Source: Desulfitobacterium_A nosdiversum (GTDB lineage: Bacteria > Bacillota > Desulfitobacteriia > Desulfitobacteriales > Desulfitobacteriaceae). Taken from it: a stretch of 64,000 nt of DNA. The stretch is taken from positions 62,001 through 126,000 of the forward strand of contig NZ_CP172056.1 in assembly GCF_049860565.1 (NCBI RefSeq), in the 5' to 3' direction. Position numbers and translations under genes: made by a program. Shown here piece after piece: positions 25,202 through 32,604 of this stretch (position 1 is its first letter; the number at the start of each line of letters is the position of its first letter). The notes under the pieces are model-generated. The model saw only the letters and a program-made list of their open reading frames with translations. It did not search any database and was not told the origin of the DNA.

Positions 25202-26695
25202 ATGAAGCTTAGGATTAGAACTTTGTTCCTTCTTCTCATAGTTTTGGCGATTGCATTCAATCCTATCAAAGTGCTCGCATCAACTCAAGCTGAGGAAAAC
25301 ATAACAAAAGCAGACGCGAATATCGAGCAAGCTTTGCTTGAGACAAATCAAGGACGCCTCTCTGAAGCGAAGCAGTCCTACCAGAAATTCCGGGATGCGT
25401 GGGTTCAGATCGAAGACGGTGTCAAGCAGGAATCAGCAGATGCGTATAAAGACATTGAGTCAAGTATGGGGCAAGTCGACTATGCCTTTTTGCAAAACAA
25501 ACCGGAAAATATCACTCAAGCCTTACACGATCTAAAAAAGGTCAATGAGAAGTTCTCCCAAGGAGAATTCCCAAAGGGGCAAGCTTTTAAACGAGAAAGT
25601 ATCTCATTAAGCGATTTTATTATCCAATTACAGCAAACAAAACTCAAAGCTCAGGCCCATGATCAGGAATCCGCTTTAGCCGAAATTTCGAAAGTACGCG
25701 AATCCTGGCTAAGTGTTGAAGGTGTAGTAGTCGCTCAATCCGCGAGCGTTTACAGCAACTCAGAACGCGATATGGTTACCGTAAATGCAATGCTGTCGGA
25801 AAATCCGCCCAATTATCAAGGCGCAGTCCAACTTTTGAACCAAATGATCGATTACTTAAGTCCTCTCGCAAATAAAGCGGGATATACGTTTTGGGATGCC
25901 GCAATGATTCTTATCCGTGAAGGACTTGAGGCGCTTCTCGTCATTGCTGCTCTGCTGGCCTTTGTCAAAAAATCCGGCCGCAGCCAAGGAAACCGCTGGA
26001 TTTGGCTAGGTGTTTTAAGCGGTTTATTGCTTAGCGTTATCATTGCACTGATCGTAAAGAGTGTATTCTCTTCAGGAGCTTTCGGGACTAATAACGCCCT
26101 AATCAATGGATGGACCGGAGTCATTGCCGCAGCCATGCTGCTATACATGAGTTATTGGCTGCATAGTCAATCCAATATCGCGGATTGGCAGCAGTACATT
26201 CGCACCAAAAGTGAATCCGCTTTAGACACTGGGCGAATGGTTTCCCTGGGAGTCCTTTCTTTTCTCGCCATCTTCAGGGAGGGTACAGAAACTGTTTTGT
26301 TCTTTATAGGGATGGTCAATCAAATCACTATGAGTGACCTCGTGCTTGGATTAGTCATCGGATTTGGGCTGCTCGCCGCACTCGCTTTCTTAATGATTCG
26401 GCTAGGCTTAAAGCTTCCTATTCGCCCCTTTTTCATGGTCTCCAGCGTTATCGTCTTTTATCTTTGCCTTAAGTTCACCGGAATGGGAATTCACGGGTTG
26501 CAAATGGCAGGACTGATCCCCTCCACAATGTCTTCGAGCATACCAAATATCGACCTATTGGCGCTTTATCCCTCTTGGCAAAGTACGCTTCCCCAGATTG
26601 CTTTAGTTGTTATGGCCTTAACCGTAATTCTTTGGAAACAGGCAAAAGCTAAAAATATGAACTTGAAGGATCTTAAGAATAACGTAAGTAAATAA
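25202..26695 (+). CDS. efeU: FTR1-family iron permease with extracytoplasmic N-terminal domain
   Basis: Imports ferric iron in the FTR1/EfeU manner. 497 residues: signal peptide (1-26), an extracytoplasmic helical region (about 27-225), then seven membrane helices. The two iron-channel motifs are REGLEALLVIAALLAF and FREGTETVLFFIGM. The outer region holds two repeats of the type AWVQIEDGVKQESADAYKDI and SWLSVEGVVVAQSASVYSNS. AAAGGAG lies 8 bases before the ATG. A Fur box controls it, and a lipoprotein sharing the repeat follows, so the two probably form one uptake system. Confidence 0.92.
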   Translation: MKLRIRTLFLLLIVLAIAFNPIKVLASTQAEENITKADANIEQALLETNQGRLSEAKQSYQKFRDAWVQIEDGVKQESADAYKDIESSMGQVDYAFLQNKPENITQALHDLKKVNEKFSQGEFPKGQAFKRESISLSDFIIQLQQTKLKAQAHDQESALAEISKVRESWLSVEGVVVAQSASVYSNSERDMVTVNAMLSENPPNYQGAVQLLNQMIDYLSPLANKAGYTFWDAAMILIREGLEALLVIAALLAFVKKSGRSQGNRWIWLGVLSGLLLSVIIALIVKSVFSSGAFGTNNALINGWTGVIAAAMLLYMSYWLHSQSNIADWQQYIRTKSESALDTGRMVSLGVLSFLAIFREGTETVLFFIGMVNQITMSDLVLGLVIGFGLLAALAFLMIRLGLKLPIRPFFMVSSVIVFYLCLKFTGMGIHGLQMAGLIPSTMSSSIPNIDLLALYPSWQSTLPQIALVVMALTVILWKQAKAKNMNLKDLKNNVSK

Positions 26696-26713
26696 GCATT
26701 TGACATTGATACA

Positions 26714-26734
26714 AGCCATTAGCCATCAGCCATT
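26714..26734. repeat. Three tandem copies of the heptamer AGCCATY
   Basis: AGCCATT-AGCCATC-AGCCATT just after efeU. It is the second 7-bp tandem array in the window that lies right after a stop codon. Confidence 0.85.
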
Positions 26735-26771
26735 AAGATTTAACAATAAACAAATTTAGGAGGAGAATTCA

Positions 26772-27215
26772 ATGAATTTATCACGTGTTATTCTAACTTC
26801 AGCCATCGTCATTACTCTTGGTATCGCCGGATGCGGTACAACCAATACGACCAGTACAGCAAATAGTACAAACCAAACTGAACAAAAAGCATCACAGGAA
26901 AAGGCGAACCCTACCTCTTCGGAGATTAATACGGGAGTGACCAAGATGCTTGGCGTTACAGCCGATTTGAAAGCAGCGATTACTGCCGGAGATGAAGCCA
27001 AGGTCAAAACGGTTGGACCAGAATTAGAAGATAATTGGAAGCCCTTTGAAGATAAAGTAAAAGAAAAATACCCCGATATTTATAAAAAAATAGAAGCTGC
27101 TCTTGACCCAACGATAGCCGGAGCTAAAGCAAGTCCGCTGGATAAACAAGTTCTTGGAAAACTAACCGGCGATTTAACAGATGCTCTCAATGAACTCGCC
27201 GCAAAAGAAAAATAA
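26772..27215 (+). CDS. Iron-uptake-associated lipoprotein
   Basis: 147 residues with lipobox GIAGC, a Ser/Thr-rich linker, and a helical domain. The segment NWKPFEDKVKEKYPDIYKKI matches in pattern the repeats in the outer domain of the preceding permease (W-x-x-x-E-D-x-V-K then Y-K-x-I). In Efe systems an extracytoplasmic partner delivers iron to the channel; this small lipoprotein likely does the same. It follows efeU by 76 bp and starts after AGGAGGAG. The iron-binding role is inferred from context and shared repeat. Confidence 0.75.
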   Translation: MNLSRVILTSAIVITLGIAGCGTTNTTSTANSTNQTEQKASQEKANPTSSEINTGVTKMLGVTADLKAAITAGDEAKVKTVGPELEDNWKPFEDKVKEKYPDIYKKIEAALDPTIAGAKASPLDKQVLGKLTGDLTDALNELAAKEK

Positions 27216-27220
27216 GTCAT

Positions 27221-27265
27221 TTGACAAAACCGCCACTTGTAACTAGAATGGTTACAAGTGGCGGT
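27221..27265 (+). promoter_or_regulatory. Promoter and operator of the Rrf2-type gene
   Basis: TTGACA (27221-27226), 17-bp spacer, TAGAAT (27244-27249). The -10 lies in the 7-base centre of a 15-bp perfect inverted repeat ACCGCCACTTGTAAC / GTTACAAGTGGCGGT (27229-27265). Binding of a dimer would occlude the promoter, so autorepression is likely. Confidence 0.8.
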
Positions 27266-27273
27266 GATTTAAT

Positions 27274-27684
27274 ATGATCAATAGTCGTCTTGCGGTTGCC
27301 ATTCATATTCTTTCTTTAATTAATACATTTAAGGAAGAACACGCAACCTCGGAATGGATTGCTACGAGTGTGAATACAAATCCTGTTGTGATTCGACGGA
27401 TCAGCAGCCAGCTTAAAAAAGCAGGCATAATCGAGAATCAGGTTGGGGGTTCCGGTTCAGCCCTCGTCAAATCCCCTTCTGAAATCACCCTTCTCGATGT
27501 ATACAGGGCCGTTCAAACAGAAAAGGACTTATTTTCCATTCACGAAGCACCTAATCCCAAGTGTCCGGTAGGTAAAAATATTCAAGCCGCATTGCAGGAT
27601 GTATTTCAAGACGTCCAAAATGCTATGGAAAAAGAATTAGCTCATAAGACACTCGCAGACATTTTAAATCAACTCTCTATATAA
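27274..27684 (+). CDS. Rrf2-family transcriptional regulator
   Basis: 136 residues. The winged helix (about 5-65: EWIATSVNTNPVVIRRISSQ) is followed by a wing with GSGSALVKSPSEITLLDVYRA. There is one cysteine in the loop NPKCPVGKNI, unlike the three-Cys Fe-S sensors IscR or NsrR, so it resembles YwnA-type proteins that may sense by a single thiol. The upstream palindrome and a related one before the next gene mark its operators. The pair matches the ywnA-ywnB arrangement of Bacillus. Confidence 0.88.
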   Translation: MINSRLAVAIHILSLINTFKEEHATSEWIATSVNTNPVVIRRISSQLKKAGIIENQVGGSGSALVKSPSEITLLDVYRAVQTEKDLFSIHEAPNPKCPVGKNIQAALQDVFQDVQNAMEKELAHKTLADILNQLSI

Positions 27685-27697
27685 GAGAGTTTTTTTA
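27672..27697 (+). terminator. Terminator overlapping the end of the Rrf2 gene
   Basis: ACTCTC/GAGAGT stem with seven T after it; the stop codon lies in the loop. It separates the regulator from the next gene, which has its own operator. Confidence 0.7.
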
Positions 27698-27706
27698 CCG
27701 CCGCAC

Positions 27707-27725
27707 TGTAACTGGATTTGTTACA
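27707..27725 (+). promoter_or_regulatory. Second Rrf2-type operator, upstream of the NAD(P)-binding gene
   Basis: TGTAAC-TGGATTT-GTTACA: same core and same 7-base spacing as the operator at 27229-27265, also preceded by ACCGCC. The spacer TGGATT could again act as the -10. Confidence 0.65.
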
Positions 27726-27747
27726 AATTTTAAGGAGGATGATGTAA

Positions 27748-28386
27748 ATGAAAATCGGAATTATTGGGGCAAGCGGAAAAGCAGGAAGTCGAATTTTGAA
27801 AGAAGCCGTTGACAGAGGGCATGAAGTCACAGCCATTGTCCGGGATTCTTCCAAAGTGACCCTTAAAAATGCAGCTGTGTTAGAAAAGGATATCTTTCAG
27901 CTTACGTCCTCAGATCTCAAAGGATTTGATACCGTCGTCAATGCCTTTGGTGCACCCATGGGGCAAGAACATTTACATGTCGAAGCAGGGCGAGTGCTGA
28001 TTAATGCAATGCATGAAGCGCCTCATACAAGACTATTTGTGGTTGGCGGTGCCGGCAGCCTCTACACCGATGATACTCAAACTTTAAAAGTCATGGATGC
28101 ACCGGGTTTTCCAGACTTTGTTTACCCCACGGCCAAAAACCAAGGGCAAAACTTAGAGGATCTGAAAAAAGAAACAACCATTAATTGGACCTTTTTAAGC
28201 CCTTCTGCAACTTTCGCTCTTGGCAAGAGGACTGGCCATTATAAAACTGGAAAGGATCAGCTTCTCGTCAATTCGAAAGGTGAAAGCTATGTGAGTTATG
28301 AAGATTATGCCGTTGCTGTTTTAGATGAAATTGAAAACCCCAAACATAAAAAAGAGCGTTTTACGATTGTCTCTGAGAAAGAATAA
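27748..28386 (+). CDS. NAD(P)-binding (NmrA/YwnB-like) oxidoreductase
   Basis: 212 residues, atypical short-chain dehydrogenase fold. The dinucleotide motif GIIGASGKAGSRILKEA lies at the start, followed by VTAIVRDSSKV and DTVVNAFGAP. Proteins of this group reduce small carbonyls or flavins or act as redox sensors. AAGGAGG lies 8 bases before the ATG. It appears to be controlled by the adjacent Rrf2 regulator through the shared operator. The substrate is unknown. Confidence 0.85.
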   Translation: MKIGIIGASGKAGSRILKEAVDRGHEVTAIVRDSSKVTLKNAAVLEKDIFQLTSSDLKGFDTVVNAFGAPMGQEHLHVEAGRVLINAMHEAPHTRLFVVGGAGSLYTDDTQTLKVMDAPGFPDFVYPTAKNQGQNLEDLKKETTINWTFLSPSATFALGKRTGHYKTGKDQLLVNSKGESYVSYEDYAVAVLDEIENPKHKKERFTIVSEKE

Positions 28387-28467
28387 ATACATAAGTGAAT
28401 TAAAGCCTGGGAAACCCGCCCCTTTTTTGGGATGAGTTAACCCGGGTTATTTAATATGGAAGTCAAA

Positions 28468-29634
28468 CTAAATTCTTGTGAACTTCTGTCTTAATGTGGT
28501 CAATCGATTTAAAGCCTCATTGAGGGTTTCGCTTTTCTTGGCGAAGTGAAAACGAATCAGATGATGAACATCTTCCCGAAAAAAGCTTGATCCAGGAACC
28601 GCTCCTACACCAACCTCTTGAGCCAGCCATTCACAAAATTTATAATCGTCCTGACTGTTAAATTCAGAAATATCCATCATCACATAATACGCCCCTTGAG
28701 GTGTCGTATAAGCTAGGTTTAAATCATCTAACCCCTTAATAAACAGATCTCTTTTTTCCGTATATTTGCGCTGCAATTCCTCATAATAGTCATCACCGAA
28801 ATTAAGACCGACGACAGCGGCTTCCTGCAACGGAGCTGCTGCCCCTACCGTTAGAAAGTCATGAACCTTTTTAGCTACATCAATAATATGAGCCGGGGCA
28901 ATGATATAACCCAGTCTCCAGCCCGTGATCGAGTACGTTTTTGAAAGCGAGCTGCAGGAAATCGTTCGTTCAAACATACGAGGAAGCGAAGCAAAATAAG
29001 TATGAAAATAAGGTTTATAGACAATGTGCTCATAGACTTCATCCGTAATCACAAACGCATCATATTTTTCGGCGAAATCCGCAATGATCTTCAGTTCAGA
29101 ATACGTAAAAACCTTACCGCTAGGATTCGAAGGATTGCATAAAATAAGCGCTTTAGGTTTTTGCTTAAAAGCCGCTTCCAATTCATCGATATTAAAGTTG
29201 AATTCCGGAGGATGAAGGGGAACATAGATGGGTTCTGCTCCCGAAAGAATGGTATCCGCTCCATAATTCTCATAAAAAGGAGAGAAAACAATGACTTTAT
29301 CACCTGGATCACATACCGTCATCATGGCTGCCATCATAGCCTCGGTACTGCCGCAAGTCACAACAATCTCTTGATCTGGATCGATCGCCCGATTCATCCA
29401 TCTGGATTGTTTTCTAGCAAGGGCAGCTCGGAAATTATCGGCTCCCCAAGTAACAGCATATTGATGAGGGCCCTCCTGAGATACTTCTTTTAAGCGATCG
29501 AGAATTTCCTGCGGAGGGTCAAAATCGGGAAAACCTTGAGATAAGTTTACCGCATCGTATTGATTGCATATTCTTGTCATTTTTCGAATAATGGATTCAG
29601 TAAAACCATTAGTTCTATGGCTTAATTTCGGCAT
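28468..29634 (-). CDS. Class I/II PLP-dependent aminotransferase
   Basis: 388 residues, fold type I. Motifs: NLSQGFPDFDPP, substrate loop HQYAVTWGADNFRAAL, LCNPSNPSGKVFTYSEL, DEVYEHIVY and the PLP-lysine region SSLSKTYSITGWRLGY. The N-terminal FPDF-type motif and overall pattern resemble methionine or kynurenine aminotransferases (YbdL/KAT). GGAGGAG precedes the ATG. It stands alone; the physiological substrate is uncertain. Confidence 0.92.
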   Translation of the reverse strand: MPKLSHRTNGFTESIIRKMTRICNQYDAVNLSQGFPDFDPPQEILDRLKEVSQEGPHQYAVTWGADNFRAALARKQSRWMNRAIDPDQEIVVTCGSTEAMMAAMMTVCDPGDKVIVFSPFYENYGADTILSGAEPIYVPLHPPEFNFNIDELEAAFKQKPKALILCNPSNPSGKVFTYSELKIIADFAEKYDAFVITDEVYEHIVYKPYFHTYFASLPRMFERTISCSSLSKTYSITGWRLGYIIAPAHIIDVAKKVHDFLTVGAAAPLQEAAVVGLNFGDDYYEELQRKYTEKRDLFIKGLDDLNLAYTTPQGAYYVMMDISEFNSQDDYKFCEWLAQEVGVGAVPGSSFFREDVHHLIRFHFAKKSETLNEALNRLTTLRQKFTRI

Positions 29635-29811
29635 TTCTCCTCCACCCCGAGATGCAGAGTATTCTGCTTATTGTTGCCCCTATTATAACATAAGGAATAT
29701 TCGTTTTAATTTCTTTCTGAGTTAAAAACCTACATTATTATAAAGGGTACTATTTTCTTGGTTTGTGATAAAATAACTTTGATGCTAAATCAAAATCGTA
29801 ATGGGGTGAAG

Positions 29812-31191
29812 GTGATCAATAATCAAGTTATTTACTTCATCTATGGTTTATCATTTTTCACAATGGGATTGGCTATTACTCTCCAGATCATTCAACCTAG
29901 TCAACTGTATTTATCTAAAACCCTATGGTTATTAGCTGCTTTTGGATTTACGCATGCAATATCTGAATGGGGTTATTTTTTTGTTCCGCTCCAAACAGCC
30001 GATAGTAAAGAACATTTACTTTTGCTTGCCCAAATTCACCTTCTTACCATGGCTTTATCTTTCGCATTTTTATTAGCATTCGGCCTTGCACAGTATTTTC
30101 GCAGCCCAAAAACCTATCTTTTGATTCCTTTTGTAATTCTTTTAATTTGGTACATCAATTATGTCCTCTATTTTGATCGCAATCTCATTCCCATTTGGTA
30201 CGTAAAATGTGAAATCTGGGCCCGCTATTTGCTTGGTTTTCCCGGTGCGGCAATGGCTGGTTTGGGTCTCTGGATTCAAGTCAAGGAATTAAAAAGTTGG
30301 GGTTCTCAAATCCGGCACTTTTTAAAGCTTGCCTCCACTACTTTACTTTTTTATAGCGTTCTCGCAGGTCTTATTGTTCCGAAAGGAGATTTCTTCCCCA
30401 GTACTGTTTTAAATAATGAACATTTTTACATTATATTTCATATACCCGTTCAGGTTGCCAGGGCCCTCTTAAGCATCCTTCTAAGTTGGTACGTGTTAAA
30501 ACTTCTCTCGGTGTTTCGATTGGAATATCAGAATGCATTTGATCGTATACAACAATTAGAAACTTTAGCTAAAGAGCGTCAACGAATTGCCAATGATATT
30601 CATGACGGCGCAATCCAAGCGATTTATGGCTCAGGTATGCTGCTTGATCGTGCTGAAGAATTGATTGACAAAAATCCCGAACGAAGCAAGGAAATCATCT
30701 CAGATGTCATTCATCGACTAAATGATACCATTGATTCCCTGCGCCGATATATCCACGGCCTTAAATCGGAGGACTTTGGACGATCTGCTGTTGACGAGCA
30801 CTTGCTTCAAATCATAAAACAGTCTCAAGATGCTTTTTCTGATCTGAAAATTACGGCATCCATTAAACTGCCGAATTGGTTCATACTTATACCTGAAGGA
30901 TTTGAACATATCAACTTTATTTTACAAGAAGCCATTGCAAACGCAGCCCGCCATTCTTCCTGCACCACGATTGATGTTGTAATTTCCGGAACTGAGGAAA
31001 AGTTTGAAATGCGTATAAGCGATAATGGGACAGGAATCCCTGCCTTATTACTAGAAAAAACAAAAGCTCCAGGTATGAACGGTCACGGTTTAGGGAGTAT
31101 AAAACAACGCGCAAAACAACTTAACGCAAAATTTGACCTTCTATCTGATTCTAACGGTACATCACTTACTATAATCATAGGGAGGAAGTAA
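29812..31191 (+). CDS. NarL/LuxR-class sensor histidine kinase
   Basis: About 459 residues: six or seven membrane helices (to about 240), then a HisKA_3 dimerisation domain with ERQRIANDIHDGAIQAIYG, and an ATPase domain with EAIANAARHSS, ISDNGTGIP and GLGSIKQRAK. I favour the GTG at 29812 (GGGGTGA just upstream). Earlier in-frame starts at 29758 and 29782 overlap a likely -10 (GATAAAAT). The outer part is a multi-helix sensor without a large loop, suggesting a membrane-derived or small-molecule signal. The partner regulator starts 1 bp downstream but is broken. Confidence 0.85.
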   Translation: MINNQVIYFIYGLSFFTMGLAITLQIIQPSQLYLSKTLWLLAAFGFTHAISEWGYFFVPLQTADSKEHLLLLAQIHLLTMALSFAFLLAFGLAQYFRSPKTYLLIPFVILLIWYINYVLYFDRNLIPIWYVKCEIWARYLLGFPGAAMAGLGLWIQVKELKSWGSQIRHFLKLASTTLLFYSVLAGLIVPKGDFFPSTVLNNEHFYIIFHIPVQVARALLSILLSWYVLKLLSVFRLEYQNAFDRIQQLETLAKERQRIANDIHDGAIQAIYGSGMLLDRAEELIDKNPERSKEIISDVIHRLNDTIDSLRRYIHGLKSEDFGRSAVDEHLLQIIKQSQDAFSDLKITASIKLPNWFILIPEGFEHINFILQEAIANAARHSSCTTIDVVISGTEEKFEMRISDNGTGIPALLLEKTKAPGMNGHGLGSIKQRAKQLNAKFDLLSDSNGTSLTIIIGRK

Positions 31192-31192
31192 G

Positions 31193-31837
31193 ATGACCAA
31201 AAAACATACTATTTTAATCGTTGATGATCATGATATCGTAAGAATGGGTCTGGCTTCCCTGCTTGAAGAATCAGACTTTGAAATTGTCGGTGAAGCAGGA
31301 GGAGTAAGCGAAGCTGTTAATCAAGCTCGTCAGACCAAACCAGACGTTGTTCTTTTAGATGTACGCCTTCCTGACGGAAGTGGAGTTGATGCGTGCCTAA
31401 AAATTATTCAGGACTCCCCTTTAACTAAAGTTATAATGTTAACCTCTTATACAGATGGTGAAGCATTATTACAGTCGATTGAAGCTGGCGCATCAGGGTA
31501 TATCTTAAAACAAATTGGACGAGATGCTTTACGTGATTCCATACATAGAGTTGTCAACGGTGAGACCATTTTAGACCCCAGTCTTACTTCAAATATGTTT
31601 AGCGAAGTACGGAAAGGGTTAAAGGAGATTCCACATGATAAACCCAATCTGACCCAGAAAGAACATGAAATATTGCTGGAAGTCGCCCAGGGGAAGAGCA
31701 ATAAATAAATTGCCCATAGTCTTTACTTAAGTGAGTATACCGTTCGTAATTATGTAAGCAGCATTTTAAGAAAGCTAAAACTCGAAAGCCGAATTCAACT
31801 CGCTCAATACGTTTTTCAACACAATAAAGATCACTAG
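31193..31837 (+). pseudogene. NarL/LuxR response regulator interrupted by an in-frame TAA
   Basis: The receiver domain is intact (Asp11, Asp12, phosphoacceptor Asp56 in VVLLDVRLPDG, Thr/Ser and Lys at the C side). The LuxR-type domain begins LTQKEHEILLEVAQGKSNK and then meets TAA at 31706-31708 where GAA (Glu) is expected. Reading on in the same frame gives IAHSLYLSEYTVRNYVSSIL and LKLESRIQLAQYVFQ to a TAG at 31837, the normal end. One G to T change therefore removes the recognition helix. The 171-residue product could still accept phosphate but should not bind DNA. A sequencing error is possible. Confidence 0.88.
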
Positions 31838-31865
31838 AATCAAAATCATTAAAGTATTATTGAAC

Positions 31866-31910
31866 AGGGTCAACTGTACTGGTTAAAACAGGTAGGTTGC
31901 CCTCTTTTTT
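31866..31910 (+). terminator. Terminator after the two-component genes
   Basis: AGGG-T-CAAC pairing with GTTG-CCCT, then CTTTTTTTAT. Confidence 0.65.
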
Positions 31911-31977
31911 TATGTGATAAATATGTGAAAATTAAAGCAGATAAACGGTTAATCCAACTTTTAAAGGGGGAAAACGT

Positions 31978-32517
31978 ATGAAAAAAAATCTGATTAAAAT
32001 CATGGCTCTTGCAACACTCGGTTCTCTAATTCTTATAGGCTGTGGTACCGCCCAGCAAGCATCAGCCCCAGCAGCACCAGCTGCGGCTGGAACAGATGAT
32101 CTAAAGAAACAAGTTGAAGATATCAAAGGAGCACTGCCAAAGTTCGCAATACCTATGCGTGAAGTTGGTGATCGATTCGACGATATGTACTTCGCTGCCA
32201 AAGGCGGCAACTGGGCCTTAGCCTCATATATGTCTAAATATATGGATAAGGCAATGACTCCTGCTAAAATCACCAAACCAGCAGAATACCCTGCTTGGAC
32301 AAGTTTTTATACAGGAACATTTGATCCTGTCAACAAGGCAATTGCCGCAAAGGACTTTGCTGCCTTTGACAAAGCTTACACTTCGGCTATTGAATCCTGT
32401 AACGGCTGTCACTCCTCAATGGGATATAAATTCGTCAAGATCCCTAAACCACAGGCTCCTGTAGATACTCATCTCGATTACAGTCTAAAATCTGAACCTG
32501 GAGATGTTCCCAAGTAA
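31978..32517 (+). CDS. Cytochrome c-type lipoprotein (single CxxCH)
   Basis: 179 residues. Lipobox LILIGC anchors it outside the membrane; an Ala/Pro-rich linker follows. The mature part is helical and has one heme-c motif ESCNGCHSSMGY near residue 142, like cytochrome c'-type four-helix bundles where the heme site is C-terminal. It probably carries electrons or binds small ligands at the cell surface. It stands alone behind a two-component system whose regulator is broken and may have been its target; that is a guess. Confidence 0.82.
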   Translation: MKKNLIKIMALATLGSLILIGCGTAQQASAPAAPAAAGTDDLKKQVEDIKGALPKFAIPMREVGDRFDDMYFAAKGGNWALASYMSKYMDKAMTPAKITKPAEYPAWTSFYTGTFDPVNKAIAAKDFAAFDKAYTSAIESCNGCHSSMGYKFVKIPKPQAPVDTHLDYSLKSEPGDVPK

Positions 32518-32550
32518 AAATAACCAGAAAACTACTTGAAGACTTTAAGA

Positions 32551-32593
32551 AAAAAGGAACGCAGCTTAACGACGTAAGCATGCGTTCCTTTTT
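32551..32593 (+). terminator. Terminator between the cytochrome gene and the SLH protein gene
   Basis: AAAAAGGAACGCA/TGCGTTCCTTTTT with an inner GCTTA/TAAGC pair; useful in both directions. Confidence 0.85.
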
Positions 32594-32604
32594 GTTATCA
32601 ATTA

